Below, piece by piece: positions 39,349-51,926 of a stretch of DNA of 64,000 nt (position 1 is its first letter; each line of letters begins with the position of its first letter). The translations under genes were made by a program, and so were the position numbers. Source of the DNA: Lepidonotus clava. Its lineage: Eukaryota; Annelida; Polychaeta; Phyllodocida; Polynoidae. The stretch lies in assembly GCA_936440205.1 (NCBI GenBank), contig OW387149.1, forward strand, positions 31,340,966 through 31,404,965, in the 5' to 3' direction. The notes beneath the pieces were generated by a model, which saw only the letters and a list, made by a program, of their open reading frames with translations, did no database searches and was not told the DNA's origin.

Positions 39349-39863
39349 ATTCCACTACACGATACCAGCTACGATAAGGCTGCGACACGGCCGCGATATG
39401 GTCATATCAAAGCCATGTCGTAGGCCCCTACGACATTGTTGATGTCACACTAGTGTAATAGGGTATATCGCAGTCCCTACGACTTTAAAGTCATACGATA
39501 CGATATTTTATCGCAGTTAAGTCGTAGGGGAACTGTCGTAGGCTTTAACCCAAGCTACGATATATATTTGACATGTTTAATAATGTCGTAGGGGTAAAAT
39601 GAAAATCACATAAGTTGCAGCCTATGTCGTAGGCCATGTCGTAGGCCATGTCGTAGGGTATAGTATTTTACATAGGCAAAAGCCTGAGAATGTCGTACTG
39701 AGTGTAATACCCTCAATGATCTGATTATGCTACGAAATTACTGCGATAAGTATGTACCAGGTTAGACATACTGGCACCTCCTCCTGCGTTACCAACTAAT
39801 GATATCGTGCGATATGGTCCTCAGGTCGTAGGGAGTTCATATCGTGTAGTGGAATACCCCCTT
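39349..39863. mobile_element. Foldback element related to the preceding one
   Basis: TTCCACTACACGATACCAGC at the left and ATATCGTGTAGTGGAA at the right are inverted copies. The interior carries CTACGATATG/TGTCGTAGG units, a diverged version of the GCGATATG theme. It abuts the larger element directly. Confidence 0.8.
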
Positions 39864-41612
39864 ATTATTAACTCGAACAGACAAGACAGCCCCTTTAATG
39901 TATGCTCAGGTGATTAGTTATACCATTGTAGCATTTATATTGCATTTTCCTCTTCTTTGCGGATTATAGTGTGATGTTGAAATATATATAATCAATAACA
40001 ATAGAAATTGAATGAAGCGGTTTGTTAAAATATCAAACCAATCTAATAAAGGTGTAAGGGGGGAACAGCCAAGCAATGTTGACTTCTTATTGACCAAGAG
40101 GGGGGTACATTATTAACTAATTAAAGGACTTTTAACGTACACATAGGCTAATGCTTTAAGATTAAATCACACTGATTTTACATTAGAGCCGAGTTTCAAT
40201 AAGGAACTCAGAAATTGACGAACAGCTTTCATGAAATCCTATCCAAAATCGTTCTTTTCCCAATCCAAACAAACTATAAATCGTATCAAGGGCAACTTTT
40301 CACAAAGGAATAATCGTTTACCTGGTATAACGTTTTAACCCCTATGGATCTATACCCCTGCCCTCTGCCCCTTCCGCCTCCCACACGCCCCACCTTCCCC
40401 CTGCACCTACCCCCCTTCCCCTCCACCTCTCTCCCGTCACCCTCCTCCCCACCCCTCACCCCTTCTCTTACCATCTCGCACCTGCGCAGTCGGGCACCGG
40501 AAGCAGTTGTTGCTCATCAGCGTCCCCTTGTGCCGCCATCCGCACAATCCACCAGGGGGCGCCCTGACGTTGTACCTGGTACGGCACGTGACAGTTTAAT
40601 CCGCTGTTAGATTAACACCAGACGCCTGGATATAACGATAATCCACCCCCACCCCCTCCCCCTCCCCCCACAGTGAACACACAGTCCTGTCCCCCATCAC
40701 TGGGCTCTCCCTATACCCTGCTTTGTGGAAAGTCCAGGGGCGGGTACAGGCCTAGGATTTCGAGAATTTCAAGAATACGGGGGTTGCGCATATAAGCACA
40801 TCGCATATTCGCACATGTACATATGAGCGCTTTTTTTTCTCCATTTGAAGTTAAGGTCTCCATCAAAGAACCCCTGTATACCCCCCCCCCCCCCCCATCA
40901 GCCCCTGAATTTTGTATTCCACCTGTGGCTCATCACACAACAACACATGTAACAGCGATGAAAGAAATTGATAAGTCGCAACAGGGACACATAACTGTTA
41001 CAGTGGGTTTCGTTGTTGATATGTAGCTGTTTAACAGCCCAAATTGTATTTCTATATCCAGTTATTGAAAGAAGACATTTAGATCTAAAAATCCTGAAAA
41101 CTTCGGGCCAAAAAATAACATTTTAATTGGGAGAAGTTTGATGATATTTTGCACAAAAGAGGATATTATAACAAAGATAACGTCTGTGGTTATTCAATGT
41201 CTTGCTGGTCATTAAACACTGATCACAACATACAAATAATTAGGCTAATTCACGGGGTTCCAGGGGGTCCTGACCCCCAATCCCCTAGTGGACACCTACA
41301 CTACAAATAGATATATGCTGCCTGTATGCATATATATAAATGCATGCACATGCCTATCGCTTCAGTACTTGTTGCCTTTAATGCTGACTCCCTTTCCAAC
41401 AATCCTGAATCTGCTCCTGTTCATTTTAAAAAAGAAATCTCGTTTTCACACAATTTTAAAAGACAGGATCTTGCCCCTCTTGTCAATGCTTCAAAGCCAT
41501 TATACCATAAGATTACAAACTTACTTTAAGTATGTGTAAGCCCGGCGCCCCATAGCGCCCCCTCCCCTAACATACACATCTCGTTCGCCCTGACGCGGTT
41601 GAACACCTTCCG
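39864..41612. other. Noncoding stretch
   Basis: C-rich, T-rich low complexity at 40,355-40,470 and 40,640-40,690 produces proline-rich frames that are not credible genes. A short match to dispersed repeat family A lies at about 41,065-41,095. Confidence 0.45.
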
Positions 41613-41808
41613 ATGGCGGAATTGCAGCGGGCGTTATGCGGCCGGCCTTTTTCCGTCGACGTGACGTCCGGTCTGGTTTGTGGCCGACACGGAGACGAGC
41701 TGGTTGGGGAGAGTATGAAGACATCTGACATCTGGATATCTAAAAGTGGAACTCTTAAGCGGAGAAGGCAGGAATACACACATTCCGCCATTTTGTTTTG
41801 GTTACAAG
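41613..41808 (+). CDS. Possible first coding exon of an unrecognised gene
   Basis: In an otherwise AT-rich area, a CG-rich island (about 41,585-41,720) contains an ATG in a fair context (CCGATGGCG) and a frame MAELQRALCGRPFSVDVTSG, later KTSDIWISKSGTLKRRRQ. It could end at a GTGAGA donor near 41,808. No downstream exon was found and no family is recognised, so this is weak; an opposite-strand frame over the same bases is nearly as open. Confidence 0.2.
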
Positions 41809-41837
41809 TGAGAGGGGTGAGAACAGATTTCTTTTGA

Positions 41838-42786
41838 AAGTCGATACATGCCTTTTGCCTCCCCTTACTGGTATTGTTAGAAAGAATAGAATTTTCTTAT
41901 TGCTTTGCTTTATCGAATCAAGAGAAAGGTTAACTATTGGAAAGGCAAAAAAGTGCACCAAAAGTACTTGACAAATAGGTGATAAAAGAACCAAAGAGAG
42001 TTCCTAATTAGATAGACAAAAAGAAGATAGCATACGACTTAATCTTGCACTTTTACAGATGAATTGAATAAAAGAGAAGTAAATGCGTTTCATTCTTTCG
42101 TAAATTAAAAACGAACATGAATATAAAAAAACAAGATGGTGGTACACTCTTGGCCCGTATTCTGTGGTATTGATATTCCAGTTCTTCATATTGCTTTCGA
42201 ATAATTTCCAGGGGCGGAACCGGGGGGGGGGGGGAGAGTTTTAATTTTCTAGACCCCTCCCTTCCCTTTTGTTTTGATGGAGACTCAAACTTCACGTGGA
42301 AGAAATGTCACTCATGTGCCCGCCATTGCCAAACCTTATAGTCTATTTGTGGTCCCCCATCTATCAAAATCCCGTATCCGCGCCTACTTTTGGTCACAAT
42401 CCCATTCCAACCTGTTCACCCCCCCCCCCCCCAAAAAAAAAAAAAAAAAACTTGGAAATTGCACAGATTCAACCGCGGAATCGAAAACTAATTGAATAAC
42501 AAACTTGGGCCTGGCAATTAATTAAACATTTGATACTCGCAATTAAAACTGAAACAAAAACGGTTTCAGGTTTTAAGGTATTTCCTGTTGGAAAAAAAGA
42601 GGCATTGTTTTGCACATTTACGGATGACCGTCAAACACCCAGGCGCAAAGGTTTAGTTTATGTTAGGGGGCTGGCTTTAAATATGATTTCTCTTTCATTT
42701 GTGATTGCTGATTGGTTATTTTAATATGAAACAATAGAAATAAGTTGAGCTACTGAATACCAACAAAGAATACCTAACCGCTACGG
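41838..42786. other. Noncoding stretch
   Basis: No gene. A C-run followed by an A-run at 42,419-42,450 and a G-run at 42,220-42,233 mark low-complexity repeats. Confidence 0.4.
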
Positions 42787-43310
42787 TGACAGGACACTTA
42801 CCTCCTGGACACTTACCCCCCTGACTTCTACCCCCTAGAACACTCCTTGGGCACTTACCCCCTAGGCCACTTACCCCCTAGGACACTTACCCCTTGGTCA
42901 CTTACCCCTAAGACACTTACCTCTTAGGACACTTACTCCCTAGGACACTTACTCAGTCCAATGATGTTCTGACACTTCCCCATCCACTAACTGTTGAGTA
43001 GGGATGAGTTAGTCTTTTAGGTATGAATCCTAGACATCTATTAGAATAGAGACATTTTTATTCATTTTGCTTTCCATTTGAAAGATTAAGTTCTTACCAC
43101 AACCTCTACATTATAAGCCAAGGCGGGGTAAGTGTCCTAGGGGATAAGTGTCCTAGGGGGTAAGTGTATGGGGGGTAAGTATCTAGGGGTAAGTGTCCAG
43201 GGGTAAGTGTCCTAGGGGGTAAGTGTCCTAGGGGGTAAGTGTTTGGGGGCTAAGTGTCCAGAAGGTAAGTGTCCAGATGTAAGAGTCGGAGGGTAAGTGA
43301 TATAAGTACT
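42787..43310. repeat. Paired inverted minisatellite arrays around CTTACCCCCTAGGACA
   Basis: Left array 42,787-42,985: about 11 copies of ACACTTACCCCCTAGG-type units. Right array 43,121-43,310: about 11 copies of the reverse complement, GGGGGTAAGTGTCCTA. A 135-base unique spacer separates them, so the whole can fold into one hairpin. Confidence 0.92.
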
Positions 43311-46300
43311 GATAACCTTATGTTTGGGTCCAACGTTTTGTATGCAACTGGTATTATTTTCTTTCAATTTTCTTTCCCATTAGCATTCATTAGTTAGTTT
43401 CCAACGACTGTTTGTGGGCCCTTGATTCCTCACATGTCGAATACAAAAATTAATCCCTGTCATTCAACTGCCTTTGCCGCATGTCGAAGGTTGGGTTTCG
43501 TTGGTCAAAAGTTTATCCAAGAATATGAAATCATTTAAGAGCAACCTTGTAACCAGAAGTTATTTCTTTCATTTTAAAGTTTCACTAATACTGTTGTCCA
43601 GAATAATATTCTGTACAACAGTATTCGTGAAACTTTGAATAATACAGAAATTGGCGGCTATCCGACGACCACCCCTTTTTCGATTTCTTTTATCTTTTCT
43701 CTTCCTTTTTAAAAATAAATATTTAATAGAATCCACAAACAATAGCTGTCGGACCAAACCCTTTCTCCAATATTCTTATCAAAATACGAGCTTTGATCCA
43801 AGCATCGTGGCTGACTAGTGAGAACACTCTACATGTCCTTATACAGCGCTCGTACTACCAATCTTCCCACTTACAACCTACCCCACAAACAACCTCCATC
43901 TTCACACCAACGAGCGTCCAAGATAAGAGTTCCAACTCAAGGTGTTAAATTGTGAACTTCACGATGGTGGCGCCCCCAATGAGAACCCTTGCAAACCATT
44001 ACGACGGTGGTCTGTTTTGTCATTTTCATAATGTCATTGACCGTTTGTTTATGTCTGAAAAAATACCAAAACTGGTATACTGTCGAATAATTTGTGACGG
44101 TTTGCACAGACTCTCACAGGGGGCGCCAGCATCGTCAATGTCACGATTATACTGTGTAGGCGACTGTAAGAATCACTTATCTTAGTGTAACTCTAATATC
44201 TTTGTTCAGACGCTGATTCCACACTTCCTGTACTTAAACTAATTTTTCCTCACTTCCTCCTCTTGCTGTTTTTGTCAGAGTTGTTATGGGTGTTATGTCG
44301 GTTTATATTTAGAGCTGTAACAAGGAGAATTAGTTAATACCCATCCCCTGCATACTGTCACACTCCCCTCTAATTACTTAACCAGTAATTGCTGATTTCT
44401 GAGGCCGCAGACACCTACGTGGCCGCCGTAGTGCTTTGTCCTTCCTACTCTCTGAACCAGTTGTACTCATGTCTAAAGCTATCTTTTCATACCATTTATG
44501 TCATTTATACTAGTACTTGAATACTAGGTCTATACGTAGAAGAGGAGGCATAAAAATACAGTTACCCTCAAATTGAAACTTCAAATCAAAAATGGATTAT
44601 AACAAACTGATTTCTTCAGTGGGATATTGAGTCATGTAAAGGGAATTTGTTTATATAGGAATATAAGAATTGCCAAATTGTTTTGTTTCTAAGGGTTGTA
44701 ACTCTTGAAAAACAATGGTAACCCTCCACTTTTCTTGTTGAAATATGTTGGTACAGGTCCATATATATGATCTATATGTAATAAAAATTTAATGTTTGAT
44801 TAATTAACTCTGGTTAAATTTTTCAGGGGGTCAAGTACTATTTTTTGTTACATAGAAACCTAGAGTGAAAACTACATTTTGCAAACCCATATAATTATGT
44901 GACCAATCAAGGGAATTTGTGTCCTGGAGTGGGAAAGTATGAATTTGAATTAGCAATCCTACCTTTCAGACAATGCAAACCGTTTAAATATTGCCATTAT
45001 AGGCTGTGATAAGGGAGTTTGAAATCTCCTATGTGGTACACACTGGCACACCCCTGTTATACCAGTTGTGCTCCATTTCCCAAATCCTAACCTGTTATAG
45101 ACCTATGCACCAAGAAAGGGTGACTTTAAAAGTTATGGAAAAAGGCATTTTTTTCAAACAACCATAACTTTCTAGGTAAATGAGCTACAGTATTACTTCA
45201 TGTACCATAGAATTCAGAATGAATTGGTCAATCCATCCAGACTTGTTTTGTAAAACATATCATAGAATGAAAACATTCTATTTAGAACTAAAGTTGGAAA
45301 AATGAAAAAAACTTTTACTATTAAGTCATGTAATCTGATTTGAGGCTCTATAGAAAGAATGTAATGTTTGTGATATATGAAAATAAATTTATTAGGCATA
45401 TCTGTCTTTACTTGAAGATTACAATGATGTATAATGTTAGTGGCTGTTATGTATATTCATAATTGTACGGCTAAATCTTTAAAAATTCAAAATGGTCAAA
45501 AAGGGTAAAAATTGATGATTTCAAGGATTCTCTATGAGAATTTACTATAGGATTCGGTTGAAAATATGAAAATTTGTGATATGAAAGGTTTTTTGTGCAT
45601 CAAATCATCAAAAATGGGACTACAATGTCATACAACCACTTAAAGGAAAGACAATAATGCCTTCTACATCCTCAGGTACCCAATACATGAATCTAAAGTT
45701 CCTATGGTGTGATTAACATGCTTCAAATATGGCTGTAAAAGGATGAAAAAGTCAACCTTTCTTAGAGCATGGGTCTATAGATAGAAATCGACAACCAGAG
45801 CTGGAGGGTCACACTCTCTTTAAAATTTCGGAATACTATCAATCGTTCTTTCTAAATGAGAATTCGGTTCATATTTACCAACTTGGAAACATTGGCATTT
45901 ACATCCCAGGCTTCTATAGTAATGATGCCTACAGTTATCATATTGACTGTACAGGTAGTAGGAGAACGGGTCTAGGATGTGTTTAAGGGGGAGCCTACAA
46001 ACATTACTGTATGGTGAGAGAATCTTACAATGATAGAAGTACAGGGAAGAGGGGGGCGGGTGGGGGGTGCTTCCCCTCATGTACTCTCTTCCATAAGGTA
46101 AAAATGATTATCATGTCAAAGAGGAACCTTATACTAACCAAAATTTGCAGTCTTTCTGAGTCAACAAGAAAGTTGTATATATACTAAATTTAGATATCCA
46201 TAACCCCTCAGGACGTTGCCCTAGCAAAGTATGAAGGAGAGAGATCAGCAAAATGGTTTTAGATGGACCTAAAAATAAAAAGCATCTCTTTGGAAATTAG

Positions 46301-47040
46301 TCCCAGCCAGTTGACTCATTGTAACCTGTTTGAGCCATTCTAGGACATCCAGGCCAATAGAGCTATTTCTAACTGCCTCTAGCAGGTCAAAGCTTTGGGG
46401 GTATCATTTCAAAGCCTTCAATAGGCCTTTTTTCATCCCGGACCTCTTTAGTCATCGAGATTTTCCCAAGCAGTGTGGCCACTGTGATTAGTATTTACAG
46501 GCTTATTGAATATTTAAGTGGTTTTATTTCAAAGAGGAACCTTTTGCTAAGCTAACTTTCCAGTCTTTCTGAGTCAATATTCTTAGACCATGTAAAAGAT
46601 TGTGTAAGTGAGGTGGTCTTATGGTTTCTGCTGGTGGTTTTATTAATGGCCTTCCTTCATGATCTGCTGATTAATAGGCTGCTATTGGCCTTTGTAAGCA
46701 TACCCAGGCAAGAATATAACTTTATTATAATGTCCCAGTAATGTTGTGTTTGGTTCTGATGTTTTTACGTTATTTGATGGCACTCAGTAACATCTTTAGA
46801 ATCTAACATCACAATGTCATACTCTGATGTATCATAATATTCTGGTTACATTATTTCATATAGAAAAAATGTTATTATGATATTCTGTATTGGTAAGGTC
46901 TCAACTTAGCCAGAATATAATGTTATTAAGTCTCTGTCCTGGAGAGTCTCAATGTAACTGTTACGCAAAAATTGGGCAGGTAAAAGAGTGACCAAAATAG
47001 AATGGTTAGAGAACGTGCTTGTTTCGTCACTGCTTGCCTT
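43311..47040. other. Noncoding stretch
   Basis: No gene seen. An inverted pair AATACTGTTGTCCAGAATA / TATTCTGTACAACAGTATT at about 43,587-43,626, and a short direct repeat (AAAGAGGAACCTT..CAGTCTTTCTGAGTCAA) at about 46,118 and 46,531, are the only structure noticed. Confidence 0.45.
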
Positions 47041-47257
47041 GGTACCCATTGTGCAATTAGTTCTTGTCGCTCCATTCTCGTCAAAACGACCAGAACTGGT
47101 CGAAAATGGACCAGAAATGATGTTACCATCGTTCGAATTGACCAGAATTCCCCTTGAAAACACAAAATTGCTTGGAAAAGATCTAACAATGTTAGATATT
47201 GGTCTCTAGGGATCGGTGTTGCGACCAGAATTTAAATTGTATCGCTCAATGGGTACC
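47041..47257. mobile_element. MITE with GGTACCCATTG ends
   Basis: GGTACCCATTGTGCAATTAG at the left and its near reverse complement, ...TATCGCTCAATGGGTACC, at the right; inner ends GTCGC / GCGAC also pair. Solo CGCTCAATGGG-type ends recur at about 47,812, 49,948, 52,624 and 52,998, so more decayed copies lie nearby. Confidence 0.6.
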
Positions 47258-47271
47258 CCCCTTGACTCCAG

Positions 47272-47585
47272 ACTAGCCTAAATCAAAGTGCATGCTGGCA
47301 AATATGTAGACAAGTCTCAATGCTTAAGTATAGGATTTTTCAATAATTATGGCATAATTTGTGGTTTAATATGATGGAGAACTAGCACTGACCAGTTTTC
47401 CTTTTCTATCTATATAAAAATCATATTTTATATTTTTCAAGTTGGTTTGAAAATTCACTTATTTCAGAAAGATATAACAACATATTTTAATTGTCTATAG
47501 TCTTTAGAGGGTTTTTGTCTACAAAATCAGTCAAAATTTCCCTGCAGGTGCCTAAAATAGAGTAAATCAGCTATCTGTGGTACGA
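47272..47585 (+). repeat. Dispersed repeat family B, copy 1
   Basis: Matches 55,802-56,105 along about 300 bases: AGACTAGCCTAAATCAA, AATATGTAGACAAGTC, TTTCAATAATT and GTCTACAAAATCAGTCAAA. The right end continues to CAGCTATCTGTGGTA. Confidence 0.8.
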
Positions 47586-48042
47586 AGAATTGGTCTTAAT
47601 TGTATTGCTGTACGGAGGAGCCTGTTTGGGTCGAATTTCTTCATTGAAGCGATGAGGAATTGCCAAAAACAATAAAATATCATTGGAAACCAATTATATG
47701 TGTGCAGATAAATCAGAAATATGTTAAATATGTTAATTGTTTGGAAAGTATCTGAAAGTATCTTAGAAATTGGTCAAATGCAACCTACAATTCAACCAAA
47801 ATCTTAGTCGCATTGCTCAATGGGTCCCCAATTGAGCGTTGATTAGTCATAGTTGCTGATTTAATATGTAACCACCTGTGGGCCTATGTAAATGATCTTT
47901 TGATCAAGTCAGAGGTAGCTATCAACCAATATCTAACATTGTTACATATTTTTCCAGCAAGTGACTATTTTTTGATAGACTTTTATTCCTATCGATAAAT
48001 GGGAAAACATTTTCTTGTTACTTTGTATGCCTTCTGTGGTCC
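47586..48042. other. Noncoding stretch
   Basis: No gene. It contains solitary CAATGGGT-type ends of the neighbouring MITE family. Confidence 0.4.
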
Positions 48043-48335
48043 ATTGCATAATCTCCTCGCTGTTGCAAGGGTAGTCCACTGCCTCTCACAACAAGGACGT
48101 CGCTGTTGTGATGTGTCCTGCTGCTGATTTGTGGCTGTTGTCCTGGTTCAATCTTAATTCTGTAAACAGTTCCGGAAACTAGACATTTAGATCTAATTTT
48201 GCTGAAATTTTAAGCCTGGAAGAATGATTAGAAATGGGTGAAAATTGATGCTGAATTTCGTGTATTACAGCGAGACTTTTACCAAACCCTCGCTGTTGGT
48301 CTTGCTGTTGTGAGGGTTGGCTTATGCGATGGAGC
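48043..48335 (+). repeat. Dispersed repeat family A, copy 2
   Basis: About 290 bases matching 34,855-35,135, with TCGCTGTTG-type ends and the shared core CTAGACATTTAGATCTA. Divergence is visible at many positions. Confidence 0.8.
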
Positions 48336-49229
48336 ACTGGTCATTCTTGACTATTTTTGACTATCAATTATGGTTCTGTATTATTATACCTTACGATGAT
48401 GTTAAAAGTTACATACATCATTCTGACACATGTGGCTCATCTACAAGCAGCTGATTGACTCCTGGGAACAGATAGTGCACCTTATGCTTGTATTCTCATT
48501 AGGTTTCTTTATTTTTCATTACCATCATCCACTTTTCTATTCAAAATACTTTTAATAACCAGGAGGATATTGGATATCAAACAAGACAGCCAAATGAAAT
48601 TGATGGGATAAAGAACCTTATCATTCCCTAACTTATTATTCATTTCTCAGACCTCACATACTTTTTGCAAGTTATTTCAAAATAGTTGAGACTGTCTCAA
48701 ACTTCTTGAATGCTTCTCCTTTTCTTTATGAGTTCATTGAATATCCAATATAACACTGGCACACTGTTCCGATAACTTGCATTTTCATTTTGCCTTGTTA
48801 CATTTTTTTTTACCTGTTTTCCATGAACATGAACGATGGAGTTGAAATATGAGATATCTTTCTTTCAGTTCAGCTCAATATGAATTCACCTGGCAGTCTT
48901 TAAAATTTATAAGCTGGGTTCACAATTTGACAGTTATGTTAAGCTAAACCCCTAGTAAAATTGTTATGTTAAACAAGGCCCCTATATAATCTCTGTACAA
49001 AGAAATTGTGAATTTAAAGTCTTGCAAAACGCATTTTATCAATATGTTTTTTTCATCAAACAATGTAGGCAGATAGCTCAATCACCATAGGAAGCAAAAT
49101 ATAATTGATTATTTTTCTTGGTACATAAATATGATGAAGAATGAAAACATTTGCTTTTTGACATTAAAATAATAGATACAACTAGTAAGAAAAATGTCAA
49201 GGCTCAACAGGTATTTGAACTTAAGGCCT
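48336..49229. other. Noncoding stretch
   Basis: No gene or repeat recognised. Confidence 0.4.
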
Positions 49230-50405
49230 ACCTTATCAGACACAATTCGGTACTACCCGTCTTTTCACCTACCCCCTCCCATGATCATTTACTCTACTCG
49301 AGTACACTGACATCTGCTCCAGGAATTAATGCAAGACAAACTTTGTTATTCTTAGTCCTGGGCCACTTCAACTGTTCAGGACAGAGAGGCTCAGTTTTGA
49401 CCAGTCGCTCGTAATTCACTCCTTAGCCACCAGGGGACATAGCTAGATCTAGCTTTGAGTTTATTATCCTCTATATAGTTGAGGAGTGGTACATATGGGG
49501 AAGATGTGCATCAACAGGCTGTATGTACCACTCTATGTTTTCAGAATTTTCTACAGTTTTGAATTCAAAACATTTCCAAAATACAATGTCATAGAGCATT
49601 GTAATTATATTGTGTGTTTTCTGGATAGTCATTTACTCAACACAAGTACACTGACATCTGCTGCGGGAATTAGCGCAAGACAAACTTTGTTATTCATGGT
49701 CCTGTGCCACTTCACCTGTTCAGGACAGAGAAGCCCAGTTTTGAATAGTCAGTCTTAATTCACTCCTCCCCTGCCAGCATTGAGTTTACACACTTCAGGC
49801 TCTTGGGACATCAATATGGCAAAATGACCAGTCACTTTAAGCAGTGTTCCTTTACCTTTGAGCTCCATTTAAATTATTCCTCTTATGTATACACCAAAGG
49901 GGTGACACGTATGAAAGATTCATTTAAGCAAGTGCCCAGAACTAAAATGGGTTCCCATCGAGCGATATTGAACAATATAAAACCCTGTTGGATATCGCAG
50001 TTACATAACCTCTGATTCAACCAGAATTCCAGTAGCCTCATTTAATCTGTTCCCTTCTGAACTCATTGATTACAACAAATATGGCTTTACAGGCAAATGG
50101 GATTTTCATTGTGCCTTGTTTTAAGCTGCTTTACCTGAGGTCCATCTTTCCAGACACACCTTTAGCCCTACCCGCTGTTCACCTACCCACCTATCCCCTG
50201 CCATAGTCATTTACTCAACTCGAGTACACTGACATCTGCCCCGGGAATTAGCCCAAGACAAACTTTGTTATTCTTGGTCCTGGGCCGGTTCACCTGTTCA
50301 GGACAGAACGGCTCGGTTTTGACCAGTCAGTCTTAATTCACTCCTTGCCTGCCAGCAATGAGCTTACACCTTTCAGGCTCTTGGGACATCAATATGGCAA
50401 AATAA
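49230..50405 (+). repeat. Three spaced copies of a repeat around CAAGACAAACTTTGTTATTC
   Basis: Copies at about 49,230-49,430, 49,628-49,830 and 50,150-50,405. Shared core: GTACACTGACATCTGC, AAGACAAACTTTGTTATTC, CTGTTCAGGACAGA and TTAATTCACTCC. Copies 2 and 3 also share a tail ending TCTTGGGACATCAATATGGC. CTGTTCAGGACAG is partly palindromic. Confidence 0.88.
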
Positions 50406-51680
50406 GCTGACATTTAGTTCAGACACCTGAAAGGTGTTCTGATTTAATACTAGGATTCAATCTTAGATCCCAAGATTGTTTTAAAGTGGCCATCCTTGTC
50501 CTATGATATTTTAGGATCGGATGAGGGGAATATGATATAATCTGGGTAATAATGATCTTTGCATAAAAATGTGTTTATTCTCTTGATAGAGGTTCATTTA
50601 TTGATAGTTTTAAAATGTAATACTGTTATTCTATCAATTCTAGCAGTATATTTAACCCTACTCAATCAAAGACATTCTAGGCTATGTCAAAGCAAAGTTA
50701 AGTGCCCAGGTTTCCCACGAAACAATGATATAGCGGAGTTTCCACAACTTCAAGGTGCTTCAAAGCCTAAAGAAAACCTCAAAGTGGTCAAAAGGTTTCC
50801 CTACTTAATACTCACTTCAAACTGATTTGTTATCAGCTCTGGTGCCCACACAGACAGTGTGAGTGGTGAGTTTGGGCCGAGTGGTTTACAAGTAGTAAGG
50901 GAAACAGACTTTATTTTCGGTCCTGGGGCCCCATGTCTCTTTGACCTTGAGAAGTTGGTACATCTGTTAACCCTGCACCCCTAGCGGGGAAGGGGGGTAC
51001 TAGGTCTGAAAAGAGCTACCTGCTGCTGAGTTGGGTAATACTAAAAGGGGCTACTAGTATTAAAGCATATATAAAATTCCATTGGAGCTACAACTTTGAA
51101 ATATATTTGTATAATTTCTATTTGCTTTTCAAGGAATAGTAAGTTAATCTGTGAAAACAGATGCTTCATCAATATTGTTTTTAAATGTGTTTGTAATCAA
51201 ATGTGTGTAGCCACTTAATATACTCTGAGTGCCATAAAATAAAACAGGTGCTCTGAGAATCTAAAGGTAGTCCAAACAGAATTTATTTCCAGAAAAAAAC
51301 ATTAATAATGATTGTCTACAGTTTTCAATAGGATACATCCAAAGGGGGCAGATTCCGGATTTCTGAAAGGGGAGGTCAGGATATAGGCTAATGACTAAAG
51401 CAGCACATACTTAAGCCTGTATTCCAAATGCCGATTTTGCTGTCGATTTTTAGAATCGGCAGTGGGAATAATGCTTAAATATAAAAGTGTTATACATCAT
51501 ACGAAAGGCAATTCTCTCTCAAATGATATATAGGATGCATGGTTTTATGCCATATTCTCAAATAACATCAATGAAATGTAAAATCGGCAGCATCAGAATC
51601 GGTTGTGGAATACGGCTCTCGGCCTTGTCTCTCTGCCTTGTTGAAATGTCCACCAAAAGAGGTGGGTTGGGACTCTTTAA
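50406..51680. other. Noncoding stretch
   Basis: No gene recognised. The 88-codon frame at 50,559-50,825 has no motif. Confidence 0.4.
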
Positions 51681-51926
51681 GCCCCATACCCACTAAGCAA
51701 ATTTGGCCACAGTCGGCTGACTCATTAGCACAAAAATTGGCTGACTCTACGAGAAGAGTCTGGCGATTTTAACGCCAACTCATATCAAACACATATATTT
51801 TAATATAACATACTGACTGGTAATCTGAATCGGTGCTAAAATCGGCCAATTCTATGAGAATAATCGGCCAATTCTAGCGCCGATTAGTCAGCCAACTAAG
51901 TCAAATTCGCCTAGTGGGTATGGGGC
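51681..51926. mobile_element. TTAA-flanked MITE, copy 4
   Basis: GCCCCATACCCACTAAGC at the left and CGCCTAGTGGGTATGGGGC at the right; TTAA at 51,677-51,680 and TTTA on the right, one base from TTAA. Internal AATCGGC/GCCGATT units are in inverted order, as in the other copies. Confidence 0.75.

Noticed and set aside
40344-40610. Proline-rich 88-codon frame
   Set aside because: It comes from a C- and CT-rich low-complexity tract.
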